Positions 49,573 to 61,089 of a stretch of 64,000 nt of DNA are shown here, piece by piece; the stretch's first letter is position 1, and each line of letters starts with the position of its first letter. Made by a program: the position numbers and the translations under genes. Source of the stretch: Dallia pectoralis (Eukaryota > Chordata > Actinopteri > Esociformes > Umbridae); assembly GCA_029465975.1 (NCBI GenBank), contig CM055745.1, positions 17,775,258 to 17,839,257 of the forward strand, given 5' to 3'. The notes beneath the pieces are model-generated. The model searched no databases. It worked only from the letters and a program-made list of their open reading frames with translations, and was not told the DNA's origin.

Positions 49573-50056
49573 CAAATATCTACTGCTCTAGCAGCACCAG
49601 ATTGGCTTCCTAAAAAATACCAGAACTTGAAATTGAGCCACACAAACTTGGTCGTGTTAGAATAGTCATTTGCATGTACACTTCCAATGCGTAACCGCAT
49701 GAATTACTATGAATGAAGCAATACATCTGACAAATTAAAAAAGCCACGAATGAAAAAGCATCTTGAAAGCGTCCTGGCGTAAAGACTCCATCTATCTAAA
49801 GTGGTGTAGGTGTATACAGGAGTGTCAGCATGTGTGGATGCATGTATTATTGAAGAAGCTGTTGAATAATTCAAACACAGATATTGATCCTCGGGCCAGA
49901 TATAACTGCAGTCTGGCTCAAAGAGAAAATATGAGAGGGCAAAAGAGGACGAGTGAATGTACCTAAGCCAAAAAGACAATCTCTCTCATCATTGCGTTTT
50001 TACATACCACACAGATCAATGGTACCCTAAGAGGCTAAACCCTGGGTATATATACT
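49573..50056. other. single-copy sequence, no gene recognised
   Basis: Unique DNA; overlapping frames at 49707-49979 on the two strands have no recognisable domain. Confidence 0.55.
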
Positions 50057-50376
50057 GGGGGACAAACAGACATAAATGACAGGTTTACAGGGGGACAAAC
50101 AGACATAAATGATAGGTTTACAGGGAGACAAACAGACATAAATGACAGGTTTACAGGGGGACAAACAGACATAAATGACAGGTTTACAGGGGGACAAACA
50201 GACATAAATGACAGGTTTACAGGGGGACAAACAGACATAAATGACAGGTTTACAGGGGGACAAACAGACATAAATGACAGGTTTACAGGGGGACAAACAG
50301 ACATAGATGATAGGTTTACAGGGGGACAAACAGACATAAATGACAGGTTTACAGGGGGACAAACAGACCTAAATGA
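50057..50376. repeat. 33-bp minisatellite (11 codons)
   Basis: Ten copies of GACAGGTTTACAGGGGGACA followed by AACAGACATAAAT. 33 bp preserves frame, giving false frames of 100-111 codons on the minus strand. Confidence 0.97.
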
Positions 50377-51417
50377 AGTGGAGGTGAATATTGCTCGACT
50401 GTCCAGAAATAGTGTTCGAACATTCGTGTTTTAAATAACAAAGGAGTTGGAAAGACCTTACTAGACTGACAAACATTTAATAAGACATTCTCTTTGGAAA
50501 CTACCCTTGAGTAATGTAATGACAACAAACTGAAATATCAGAATGCTGGGCAAATCTGAAAACTTTTATTTGCCAAATAAACCAAGGAACAAAAACAGAT
50601 AAGACAAAAATAAATTGGGTATTTTCAGCATAGGGTTTAGATTTAGGGGTTAAACAAGTCTAAATATGAGATCAGGATTAGGATTTTGGTTTATGGTTTG
50701 GGTCAGTGTTAGGGAATGTCTTTGGAATGGGGTAAGGGAACATTTGTTTTTTTACTGGGAGCACATTTTTTCCCTAAAATGGCCACACTAAAACTGTAAC
50801 ACTAGTGTGTGTATGTGTTTGTTAGGTGAGATTTATGGCTAGTGGAAAGCTGTATATTTATAATAGATGCTAACAGTGTGTACATTTGAATGACCCCCAG
50901 AATATTACTGGTGCCACAACCAACTTTGTTAATGGCTTTGGACGCTTTCCAAGACTGATTAGCTCTGTAGCTGGCTTTAGCTTGGTTCCAGACTGTCTGG
51001 AGATCAGTTATATTTCAGACATTACTGTTATGTTTCAACTTATCATCATTAACATTTTAAACAGGTTTCAGGTTTGGTTACTGCAATCAAATAGTTATGT
51101 AAGAATATGTGTTTAGTTTTTCCGCACAACTGCAGTGTTTGACACCGTAGATTTAGTCTGTGCGAGAGAGTTTTAGAGAGATGGAAGGACACTTACCTCC
51201 TAGTTTTCTATTTAAAGAAAACAATAACCTGCGGCAGCCTTGCCAGCCTTGCCAGCCTTGCCAGCTGACAGCTGATTTTCTGAACAGCAATAAGAGGAAG
51301 ACAATAGCTGGGATTGTTTGTTAAGGAAGAAACCGTCCTTTATGTGTGAACAGGGGCAGAGACGGTCCCTTTGCACCAAACAGCTGTAACACCACAGGCC
51401 TTAACTCTGAAACGGAG
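50377..51417. other. single-copy sequence, no gene recognised
   Basis: Unique DNA with a short run of CCTTGCCAG repeats at 51237-51262. A 76-codon frame (50886-51116) has no recognisable domain. Confidence 0.55.
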
Positions 51418-51690
51418 CACACACACACACACACACAGACAGACACACACAGTCATGGAACAGTCATGGAACACAGACACACACAGACATAGAACACACA
51501 CAGACAGACAGACACACAGTCATGGAACACACACACACACAGACAGACACACACAGTCATGGAACACACACACACACACAGTCATGGAACACACACAGAC
51601 AGACACACACAGTCATGGAACACAGACACACACTCACACAGTTATGGAACACACACTCACACAGACATAGAACACACACACACACACTAC
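51418..51690. repeat. AC-rich minisatellite with CAGTCATGGAACAC units
   Basis: (AC)n runs with ACAGACAGAC and about seven copies of CAGTCATGGAACACA. Confidence 0.94.
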
Positions 51691-51954
51691 AGCGTACGAT
51701 AAACTCAGGTACCTGACGATCTGTTATGAACAATCTTTTGTAGTTCATCCCATCCTGACCTACAGACTGTTATGCAGACATTATGGAACCCAGTCACCTC
51801 ACAACATCTACATCTCAGTGGTTCTGTGTGCATCACATGTCATCTTACATATGCAGGTGCACACGTCTAAACCGTTTGATATCACCAAATGTTTTGCATT
51901 GTGTGAGTTTGTTCTGGCAAGGAAAGAGTTACCGCTGGTGCAAGATGTGTGAGT

Positions 51955-52419
51955 CGCAGAGCGCCCCGAACCTCCCTGTCTCTCCCCTCCCCCTCCCTCC
52001 CTCCCATTCCCCCCTCCCTCTCTCTCTCTCTCCCCCTCCCTCCCTCCCCCCCCCCCCATCCCTCCCTCCCCCTCCATCCTTCCCTCCCTCCCCCTCCCTC
52101 CCTCTCTCTCTCCTCTCTCCTCCCTCCCTCTCTCTCTCCCTCCCTCTCTCCTACACTCTCTCTCTCTCTCTCTCTCTCTCCTCCTCTCTCTCTCTCCCTC
52201 TCTCTCCCTCTCTCTCTCCCTCTCTCTCTCTCCCCTCCCTCTCTCTCTCCTCTCCCTCTCTCTCTCTCTCTCTCTCTCCCTCCCTCTCTCTCTCTCTCTC
52301 CCTCTCCCTCTCCCTCTCTCTCTCTCTCTCTCCCTCTCTCTCCCTCTCTCTCTCCCTCTCCTCCTCTCCCCCTCTCTCTCTCCCCTCTCTCTCCCTCCCT
52401 CCCTCTCTCTCTCCCTCTA
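51955..52419. repeat. 460-bp polypyrimidine (CT/CCCT) tract
   Basis: Almost uninterrupted pyrimidines (CTCTCTCC, CCCTCCCT) with a C9 run near 52049. Long pyrimidine mirror tracts can form triplex (H-) DNA and often lie near promoters. The serine/proline/leucine-rich frames are shadows. Confidence 0.95.
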
Positions 52420-52800
52420 TAAGCCCAATCAGAACCTAACAGAAGGCTAGTGGCTGCAGACCAGCTTGCCGCATCCCATCTAGCTCTCCTATAGGATTGC
52501 GTTGGTATCCGGTTTGGCCAGTCTCCTCCTCCTCCCTCCCTCCCGTCCTCTCTCTCCCTCCCTTGCTCACCCCCCGGCGCGCCCCCGCCCGGGCGCGCAC
52601 TCCGTCACACCTCCACGCGCATCTCCGGTTTCTAGACCACCGACTCTCCGGTAACGGTAGGATACATGCACATTTATCTCTATATCACACTGGTTCCGGT
52701 GTTATACGAAACATGATAATTAATATATAGATATGATTGCATTGATTGAATGCGGTATAAGAGTGAGACCCGTGACGTCATACCCGTCTCATTCCCGGTT
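52420..52800 (+). promoter_or_regulatory. candidate CpG-rich promoter region
   Basis: After the pyrimidine tract come CTATAAGCCCAATCAG (TATA-like and CCAAT-like motifs, 52417-52432), a C-rich segment and a CpG-dense core GGCGCGCCCCCGCCCGGGCG (about 52576-52595) continuing to 52650, the most CpG-dense place in the window. CTCCGGTAACGG (about 52644-52655) could be a splice donor. A second TATAAG (52757) is followed by a full cAMP-response-element palindrome TGACGTCA (52773-52780). No adjoining coding exon is recognised, so this is a suggestion based on composition and motifs only; strand is a guess. Confidence 0.35.
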
Positions 52801-53650
52801 ATCCTCAGATGACCGCATTTCATCTCCCGGTCTTTCATCCGAAACTTTCTGAACCCGTTTTTTAGACATTTAAATTCCCAATAATTTGTATTTTTTTACA
52901 TGCATCCATAAATGTATTTGTCCTTTTTTACATGCATGCATAAATTAATTTGTACTTTTTCACATGCATTTAACATATCATATGTGTGTAGGGTGACAGT
53001 GATGGGCAGAAAACCTGTCAGCGACAGTATTAAGTCATTAAATCATCAGACACCCGGTATAACTGGTCCTAGACCTGTGTGAGAGCGGGTTAGGAGGTCC
53101 AGGTGACCCGGTTTAACCGGTCCTTATCCCCACTAACCGGATTAGCGGGCACAGGTGAAGCCTGGACACAGGTGCCATAATACATTTACCTAGTTTTAAC
53201 TATATCAGGTGTGTAACCGTTATATGCATTTATTAATTCTAGTATTATAAATACCACTAGTTGGTTAACATATAATAGTGGTATTTCTGATCTGTTTCCC
53301 TTGAGCACCTCCTTGTGGTGGTTTCTAGATTTTACATGTTCAGTTTGGGACCCAGTATGACTCAGATATGGTTCAGACGAGGACATGTCAGTCTGACAAT
53401 GCCTATAAAATAGATGTGTCTCTGGTGATTGTCTGTGTTCACTGACCCGTGCAGGAGCACATGTTGATCTGTGTTGTGTTCACAGTTGAGACACATATCA
53501 TGTATCATGTAGAGCACAGACACTGTTTGGTTCCTCTGGAGGTTCTGTCATGTTTATAATGTTACCCATGGCTACTATTGCTGTGCTCGGAGCCCAGGGA
53601 CATTCTGCGGCCTCTCCAGTGACTCAGCAATGGTTTGTGTGAGTCAAACG

Positions 53651-53651
<1 letters not shown>
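52801..53651. other. single-copy sequence, no gene recognised
   Basis: Unique DNA, with a few degenerate repeats of ACATGCATGCATAAAT near 52900-52980. Confidence 0.55.

Positions 53652-53711
<60 letters not shown>
53652..53711. repeat. (TG)n microsatellite
   Basis: About 30 uninterrupted TG units. Confidence 0.98.
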
Positions 53712-53713
<2 letters not shown>

Positions 53714-54065
53714 GCGGTGCTGTCTGAGTCTTTAGGGACCATAGATTGAGATGCTTATCAACAGAGAAGTAGTTAAGATTGTGATTCAAATTAAGTTCCT
53801 CTCACCGATATTGAAAGTATTCCACTGTAATTATTCCACTGCCATGAAGGGATCTGTAGGCGTGTAGATTATCCATTAGTATGGCTGTAAAGAGTGTCTC
53901 CCAAATGGACGAGTAATAAATCAGCTGGCAGGCTGGGCGTTCTGAATCCGAAAATACTTCTGTTCAAGAACAACAATGAACATAGAATATCGTTCTCGCT
54001 CATCAAGAGAAAGTGCACAGGATGGACATGAAGCTAAACGTCTTTGGGGACCAGCTAATGTGCGT
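53712..54065. other. single-copy sequence, no gene recognised
   Basis: Unique spacer; no supported feature. Confidence 0.6.
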
Positions 54066-56609
54066 TAAATCCACCTGTGTGGGTGCTCTATAACTACATG
54101 TACCAGTCTACAGTATTAAATCCACCTGTTTGGGTGCTCTATAGCAACATGTACCAGTCTACAGTATTAAATCCACCTGTGTGGGTGCTCTATAACTACA
54201 TGTACCAGTCTACAGTATTAAATCCACCTGTTTGGGTGCTCTATAGCAACATGTACCAGTCTACAGTATTAAATCCACCTGTTTGGGTGCTCTATAACTA
54301 CATGTACCAGTCTACAGTATTAAATCTACCTGTTTGGGTGCTCTATAGCTACATGTACCAGTCTACAGTATTAAATCCACCTGTTTGGGTGCTCTATAAC
54401 TACATGTACCAGTCTACAGCATTAAATCCACCTGTTTGGGTGCTCTATAACTACATGTACCAGTCTACAGTATTAAATCCACCTGTTTGGGTGCTCTATA
54501 ACTACATGTACCAGTCTACATTATTAAATCCACCTGTTTGGGTGCTCTATAACTACATGTACCAGTCTACAGCATTAAATCCATCTGTTTGGGTGCTCTA
54601 TAGCTACATGTACCAGTCTACAGCATTAAATCCACCTGTTTGGGTGCTCTATAGCTACATGTACCAGTCTACAGCATTAAATCTACCTGTTTGGGTGCTC
54701 TATAGCTACATGTACCAGTCTACAGCATTAAATCTACCTGTTTGGGTGCTCTATAGCTACATGTACCATTCTACAGTATTAAATCCACCTGTGTGGGTGC
54801 TCTATAGCTACATGTACCAGTCTACAGCATTAAATCTACCTGTTTGGGTGCTCTATAGCTACATGTACCACTCTACAGCATTAAATCAACCTGTTTGGGT
54901 GCTCTATAGCTACATGTACCAGTCTACAGCATTACATCTACCTGTTTGGGTGCTCTATAGCTACATGTACCAGTCTACAGCATTAAATCCACCTGTTTGG
55001 GTGCTCTATAGCTACATGTACCAGTCTACACCATTAAATCCACCTGTTTGGGTGCTCTATAGCTACATGTACCAGTCTACAGCATTAAATCCACCTGTGT
55101 GGGTGCTCTATAGCTACATGTACCAGTCTACAGCATTAAATCCACCTGTTTGGGTGCTCTATAGCTACATGTACCAGTCTACACCATTAAATCCACCTGT
55201 TTGGGTGCTCTATAGCTACATGTACCAGTCTACAGCATTAAATCTACCTGTTTGGGTGCTCTATAGCTACATGTACCAGTCTACAGCATTAAATCCACCT
55301 GTTTGGGTGCTCTATAGCTACATGTACCAGTCTACACCATTAAATCTACCTTTTTGGGTGCTCTATAGCTACCTGTACCAGTCTACAGCATTAAATCCAC
55401 CTGTGTGGGTGCTCTATAGCTACATGTACCAGTCTACAGCATTAAATCCACCTGTGTGGGTCTACAGCATTAAATCTACCTGTTTGGGTGCTCTATAGCT
55501 CTATAACTACATGTACCAGTCTACAGCATTAAATCTACCTGTTTGGGTGCTCTATAGCTACATGTACCAGTCTACAGCATTAAATCCACCTGTGTGGGTT
55601 CTCTATAGCTACATGTACCAGTCTACACCATTAAATCCACCTGTGTGGGTGCTCTATAGCTACATGTACCAGTCTACAGTATTAAATCCACCTGTTTGGG
55701 TGCTCTATAGCTACATGTACCAGTCTACAGTATTAAATCCACCTGTTTGGGTGCTCTATAGCTACATGTACCAGTCTACAGCATTAAATCCACCTGTGTG
55801 GGTGCTCTATAGCTACATGTACCAGTCTACAGTATTAAATCCACCTGTTTGGGTGCTCTATAGCTACATGTACCAGTCTACAGTATTAAATCCACCTGTT
55901 TGGGTGCTCTATAGCTACATGTACCAGTCTACACCATTAAATCTACCTTTTTGGGTGCTCTATAGCTACATGTACCAGTCTACAGCATTAAATCCACCTG
56001 TGTGGGTGCTCTATAGCTACATGTACCAGTCTACAGCATTAAATCCACCTGTGTGGGTGCTCTATAACTACATGTACCAGTCTACAGCATTAAATCTACC
56101 TGTTTGGGTGCTCTATAGCTACATGTACCAGTCTACAGCATTAAATCCACCTGTGTGGGTTCTCTATAGCTACATGTACCAGTCTACAGTATTAAATCCA
56201 CCTGTGTGGGTGCTCTATAACTACATGTACCAGTCTACACCATTAAATCTACCTGTGTGGGTGCTCTATAGCTACATGTACCAGTCTACAGCATTAAATC
56301 CACCTGTGCATTAAATCTACCTGTTTGGTGCTCTATAGCTACATGTACCAGTCTACAGTATTAAATCTACCTGTACCAGTCTACAGTATTAAATCCACCT
56401 GTTTGCTCTATAACTACATGTACCAGTCTACAGCATTAAATCTACACCTGTACCAGTCTACAGCATTAAATCCACCTGTTTGGGTGCTCTATAGCTACAT
56501 GTGCTCTATTAAATCTACCTGTGTGGGTGCTCTATAACTACATGTACCAGTCTACAGCATTAAATCCACCTGTGTGGGTGCTCTATAGCTACATGTACCA
56601 GTCTACAGC
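54066..56609. repeat. 51-bp minisatellite (17 codons), 2.5 kb
   Basis: About 50 copies of a unit containing TTAAATCCACCTGTTTGGGT, GCTCTATAGCTACATGTACC and AGTCTACAGCA. The 51-bp length leaves one plus frame open for 473 codons (54077-55498) and then 267 codons (55511-56314), repeat VWVLYSYMYQSTALNPP. Common variants in that frame are AGC/AAC, GCA/GTA/CCA and CCA/CTA, all amino-acid changing, against one silent GTT/GTG. That gives no sign of protein selection. Units near 56300-56500 are truncated. Confidence 0.96.
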
Positions 56610-56750
56610 CTACTGCATTTCATTGTGCTTTGTAGAGCTTCTAGCCAGCTTAGGGAGGATGGGTGAGGCTTACATATGGCCTGTTCTGGGAGCTGTCTTT
56701 ATTGTGAAGACTTTGCTGAGTCACAATAGCCACCATTACCCACTCCTGGG

Positions 56751-56751
<1 letters not shown>

Positions 56752-56801
<50 letters not shown>
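56752..56801. repeat. (AC)n microsatellite
   Basis: About 25 uninterrupted AC units. Confidence 0.98.
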
Positions 56802-56803
<2 letters not shown>

Positions 56804-57395
56804 TCAACCCGGAGAAATGTCATCATTGCTATGGGGATGTCTTTAAAGAAATATCTGCTGGGAACTCATGCTCTGGGAGCTTTTGGGAAAGTAACTGATG
56901 TTCAGAGAGCATTTGGTGGTTTTCTTTCTTGATTTTTGTTTTGATCAGAAAGACATAACTGAACCACATTGATCATCATGATCACTGATCTGAAGTCAGT
57001 CATTGGTTTAGAATACAACACAGGAGACCAATGTTGCTCATTCCAATAAACAGAGCAGCCATCACTGCACCAAATGACCTAAACCTGCCTTTGATTGGGT
57101 CATAGTGTGTGATGTAATGTCCTGTTACTGTACGATTTCAAATCACCACAATCTCATAGCTACTCAACGGGGTTGTTAATTCCTAATCTGCCTTGGTTCG
57201 GTTTGGGGATTGGGTTTTGATACAAAGAAACAGTCTCACACTCAGATCAGTGGCTAGGTTCAGGAACTGGCTGGTGTGCATGTCTGGGGAAATGTGCTGG
57301 AATTTATAGAATTACTGCCTGAGACCTCATTTAGAACTAGTGATTTGTGCCATCTATGAATAACTACTGGAAAAACACACGCACATGCAGAAATG
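56802..57395. other. single-copy sequence, no gene recognised
   Basis: Unique DNA, no supported feature. Confidence 0.6.
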
Positions 57396-57662
57396 TACAC
57401 ACACACACACACCACACCACACACACACACACACACACATCACACATACACACGCACACACACACACACACGACACACACGACACACACGACACACCAGA
57501 CACACCAGACACACCAGACACACACACACACACACGACACACACGACACACCAGACACACCAGACACACCAGACACGACACGACACACCAGACACACCAG
57601 ACACACCAGACACACCAGACACACCAGACACACCAGACACACCAGACACACCAGACACACCA

Positions 57663-57696
<34 letters not shown>

Positions 57697-57874
57697 AGAC
57701 ACACCAGACACACCAGACACACCAGACACACCAGACACACCAGACACACCAGACACACCAGACACACCAGACACACCAGACACACACACACACACACACA
57801 CACACGACACACAAGACACACCAGACACACCAGACACACCAGACACACCAGACACACCAGACACACACACACAC
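57396..57874. repeat. AC-rich compound repeat with 9-bp CAGACACAC units
   Basis: Alternating (AC)n stretches and runs of CAGACACAC (9 bp), with a CGACACACA variant near the left end. Histidine/threonine and cysteine/valine frames are shadows. Confidence 0.96.
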
Positions 57875-57972
57875 AGACGCTATCATGCGTCATCTACTCT
57901 GAGGACCGTCAGACTTTTAAACCGACTGCGTGTTTGGCGTTCTTTCTGATCATTTCCTAAGACCCCATTTGC

Positions 57973-58035
57973 ACACACACACACACACACTTCACACACA
58001 CTTCACACACACACACACACACACACTTCACACAC
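57973..58035. repeat. (AC)n with CTTCACACAC units
   Basis: Short AC tract with three TTCACACACA interruptions. Confidence 0.93.
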
Positions 58036-58152
58036 AAACAAAACACAGACTGCAGCTGTTTCTTGAACAGACTTTACACACACTCTTTCTCTCACTCATG
58101 CACACACATTTAACATTGCTGTCCCACGTCCATTGTGAACGAAAGTGCTAAA

Positions 58153-58945
58153 CATCAGTGCAGAACACCAGTGCAGAACACCAGTACAGAACATCAGTGC
58201 AGAACACCAGTACAGAACACCAGTGCAGAACACCAGTACAGAACACCAGTACAGAACACCAGTACAGAACACCAGTACAGAACATCAGTGCAGAACACCA
58301 GTACAGAACACCAGTGCAGAACACCAGTACAGAACACCAGTACAGAACACCAGTACAGAACATCAGTGCAGAACACCAGTACAGAACACCAGTGCAGAAC
58401 ACCAGTACAGAACACCAGTACAGAACACCAGTACAGAACACCAGTACAGAACACCAGTACAGAACGCCAGTACAGAACACCAGTACAGAACACCAGTACA
58501 GAACACCAGTACAGAACACCAGTACAGAACGCCAGTACAGAACGCAAGTACAGAACGCCAGTACAGAACGCCAGTACAGAACATCAGTGCTAAACGCCAG
58601 TGCAGAACACCAGTGCAGAACGCCAGTACAGAACGCCAGTACAGAACGCCAGTACAGAACGCCAGTACAGAACGCCAGTGCAGAACGCCAGTGCAGAACA
58701 CCAGTGCAGAACATCAGTGCAGAACATCAGTGCAGAACGCCAGTACAGAACATCAGTACAGAACGCCAGTACAGAACGCCAGTGCAGAACGCCAGTGCAG
58801 AACGCCAGTGCAGAACGGCAGTACAGAACGCCAGTACAGAACATAGGGGCAAAACGCCAGTACAGAACGCCAGTGCAGAACGCCAGTACAGAACGCCAGT
58901 ACAGAACATCAGTACAGAACGCCAGTACAGAACACCAGTACATAA
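58153..58945. repeat. 13-bp minisatellite
   Basis: About 61 copies of AGTACAGAACACC with variants AGTGCAGAACATC and AGTACAGAACGCC. The ACACC form dominates on the left and ACGCC on the right, so the array has two subfamily zones. The unit has no stop on either strand and 13 is not a multiple of three, so up to three frames per strand are open. Confidence 0.97.
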
Positions 58946-59424
58946 TTTACTATTGGACAGTGCTATTTAAACCGATATACTGGCTCTTCCATTTAGGAGA
59001 ATTTATTTGTAACTTTTGCATCTCCTTCTCTTGTTTTATTTCCGAGCTAATACTTTATTTATTTGTCAAACGTTTAGCTACACCTGCAACAACAACTGAT
59101 ATAACGTGTAGGAGACCAAGACACAACTTCCAGCTTTACTTGCTGATGCAATAATAGCCTGAACAAATTGTGTTGATGTAGCAGGTTCTGTTGGGCCCTC
59201 AAGCACGCCTCTGCATTTGGGGTTTCTCATTAGGCTTTTAGATTTAGGATGAGTTAATCAGCTATTAGACCACGGAAAAACAGTATGAAATAGATTAGAT
59301 GACTTACTGCGTAATTATTATGCAAATGCAGTAGCTCTCAAATCAACTGGAACTGTTTCTCTGAAGCCCGGATAACACTCAGACTGTTTGGTAACGAATT
59401 GGGTCAAAGACCGAACCGTCTTAA
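58946..59424. other. single-copy sequence, no gene recognised
   Basis: Unique DNA, no supported feature. Confidence 0.6.
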
Positions 59425-60080
59425 AAAGGTGATTAGGATTATTTAGTTCTAAACCAGACTGATTTATTCTAAAGCATAATGTGATATATGGTGATTAGGT
59501 TATTTAGTTCTAAACCAGACTGATTTATTCTGAAGCATAATGTGATATATGGTGATTAGGTTATTTAGTTCTAAACCAGACTGATTTATTCTAAAGCATA
59601 ATGTGATATATGGTGATTAGGTTATTTAGTTCTAAACCAGACTGATTTAATCTGAAGCATAATGTGATATATGGTGATTAGGTTATTTAGTTCTAAACCA
59701 GACTGATTTATTCTGAAGCATAATGTGATATATGGTGATTAGGTTATTTAGTTCTAAACCAGACTGATTTATTCTGAAGCATAATGTGATATTCTAAACC
59801 ATGGTGATTAGGTTATTTAGTTCTAAACCAGACTGATTTATTCTGAAGCATAATGTGATATATGGTGATTAGGTTATTTAGTTCTAAACCAGACTGATTT
59901 ATTCTGAAGCATAATGTGATATATGGTGATTAGGTTATTTAGTTCTAAACCAGACTGATTTATTCTGAAGCATAATGTGATATATGGTGATTAGGTTATT
60001 TAGTTCTAAACCAGACTGATTTATTCTGATGCATAATGTGATATATGGTGATTAGGTTATTTAGTTCTAAACCAGTCTGA
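59425..60080. repeat. 61-bp minisatellite (second, unrelated)
   Basis: Ten to eleven copies of a unit containing GGTGATTAGGTTATTTAGTT and ATTCTGAAGCATAATGTGAT. One unit (about 59793) has a 7-8 bp insertion. Adjoins the next array after only a few bases. Confidence 0.97.
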
Positions 60081-60087
60081 TTTATTC

Positions 60088-60331
60088 ATACGTTCTCCAT
60101 CTTGTCCCCTGTGTTCATACGTTCTCCATTTTGTCTCCTGTGTTCATACGTTCTCCATCTTGTCCTCTGTGTTCATACGTTCTCCATCTTGTCTCCTGTG
60201 TTCATACGTTCTCCATTTTGTCTCCTGTGTTCATACGTTCTCCATCTTGTCCCCTGTGTTCATACGTTCTCCATCTTGTCCCCTGTGTTCATACGTTCTC
60301 CATCTTGTCCTCTGTGTTCATACGTTCTCCA
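60088..60331. repeat. 29-bp minisatellite
   Basis: Eight copies of CATACGTTCTCCATCTTGTC followed by CCCTGTGTT. Confidence 0.97.
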
Positions 60332-60535
60332 TCTAAAATCCCTAGCATCTTATTGGTGTAGACCTTCCTATAGACGCTGTGCTCTAAAATCCCTAGCATC
60401 TCATTGGTGTAGACCTTCCTATAGACGCTGTGCTCTAAAATCCCTAGCATGTCATTGCTGTAGACCTTCCTATAGACGCTGTGCTCTAAAATCCCTAGCA
60501 TCTCATTGGTGTAGACCTTCCTATAGACTCTGTAG
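60332..60535. repeat. 51-bp minisatellite (second, unrelated), four copies
   Basis: Four copies of TAAAATCCCTAGCATCTCAT followed by TGGTGTAGACC and TTCCTATAGACGCTGTGCTC. It follows the 29-bp array directly. The related open frames on both strands reflect the 17-codon unit. Confidence 0.95.
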
Positions 60536-61089
60536 ACCTCCCAGAAATCAAAATGTGTCACAAAAACTTCAGTTGTTAGTATTTTGTCCATCTTTCTTCA
60601 GTGCCCTTACATCATGACCTCAGATCACTGGATCTATTTCCGTGTTGAACGCCTCTCAGTACCATTCAAATCAGTGGGTCGAGGTGACGTGGAAACGGAA
60701 GGCTTGGTTTGATTTTGCACCAAAGAGGAACAAGGTGTGTCTGTTTGAAGGCTGTGGTGAGCAGTTTGTTGCAGGGGTTTCGCCCAATCTGCCAGCGGCG
60801 CTGAGATACTGAGGGCCAGTTCTCTAGCGTTTCTGGGATGGGATTGTGTGGGCGTTGTCATTAGATGAGATATCTCTCGTTTTCTCCCTCACCTTCTCCT
60901 TTCTCACTGTGTCTGTTTCTCTCTCACACCAGAGAGTAGACTCCTCTCTGAGGACTAGAGAGGGGAGGTGATGACTTGGGGATTTATATCGTCTATTCAT
61001 TCTGCAGCAGCTGTCAACCCCCCGCCCAAACCGTTTTCGTTTTAAGCTCCAGCATCTCTGTCTTTTGTCCGTGTTGTGCAGATTGGGAG
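60536..61089. other. single-copy sequence, no gene recognised
   Basis: Unique DNA; a 75-codon minus frame (60634-60861) has no recognisable domain. Confidence 0.55.

Noticed and set aside
50630..50730. Telomere-like words (TTAGGG, GGTTTAG) in single-copy DNA
   Set aside because: Too few and too irregular to be a telomeric tract.
57347..57960. His/Thr-rich and Cys/Val-rich open frames on both strands
   Set aside because: Shadows of AC microsatellite and 9-bp repeats, open in up to six frames.
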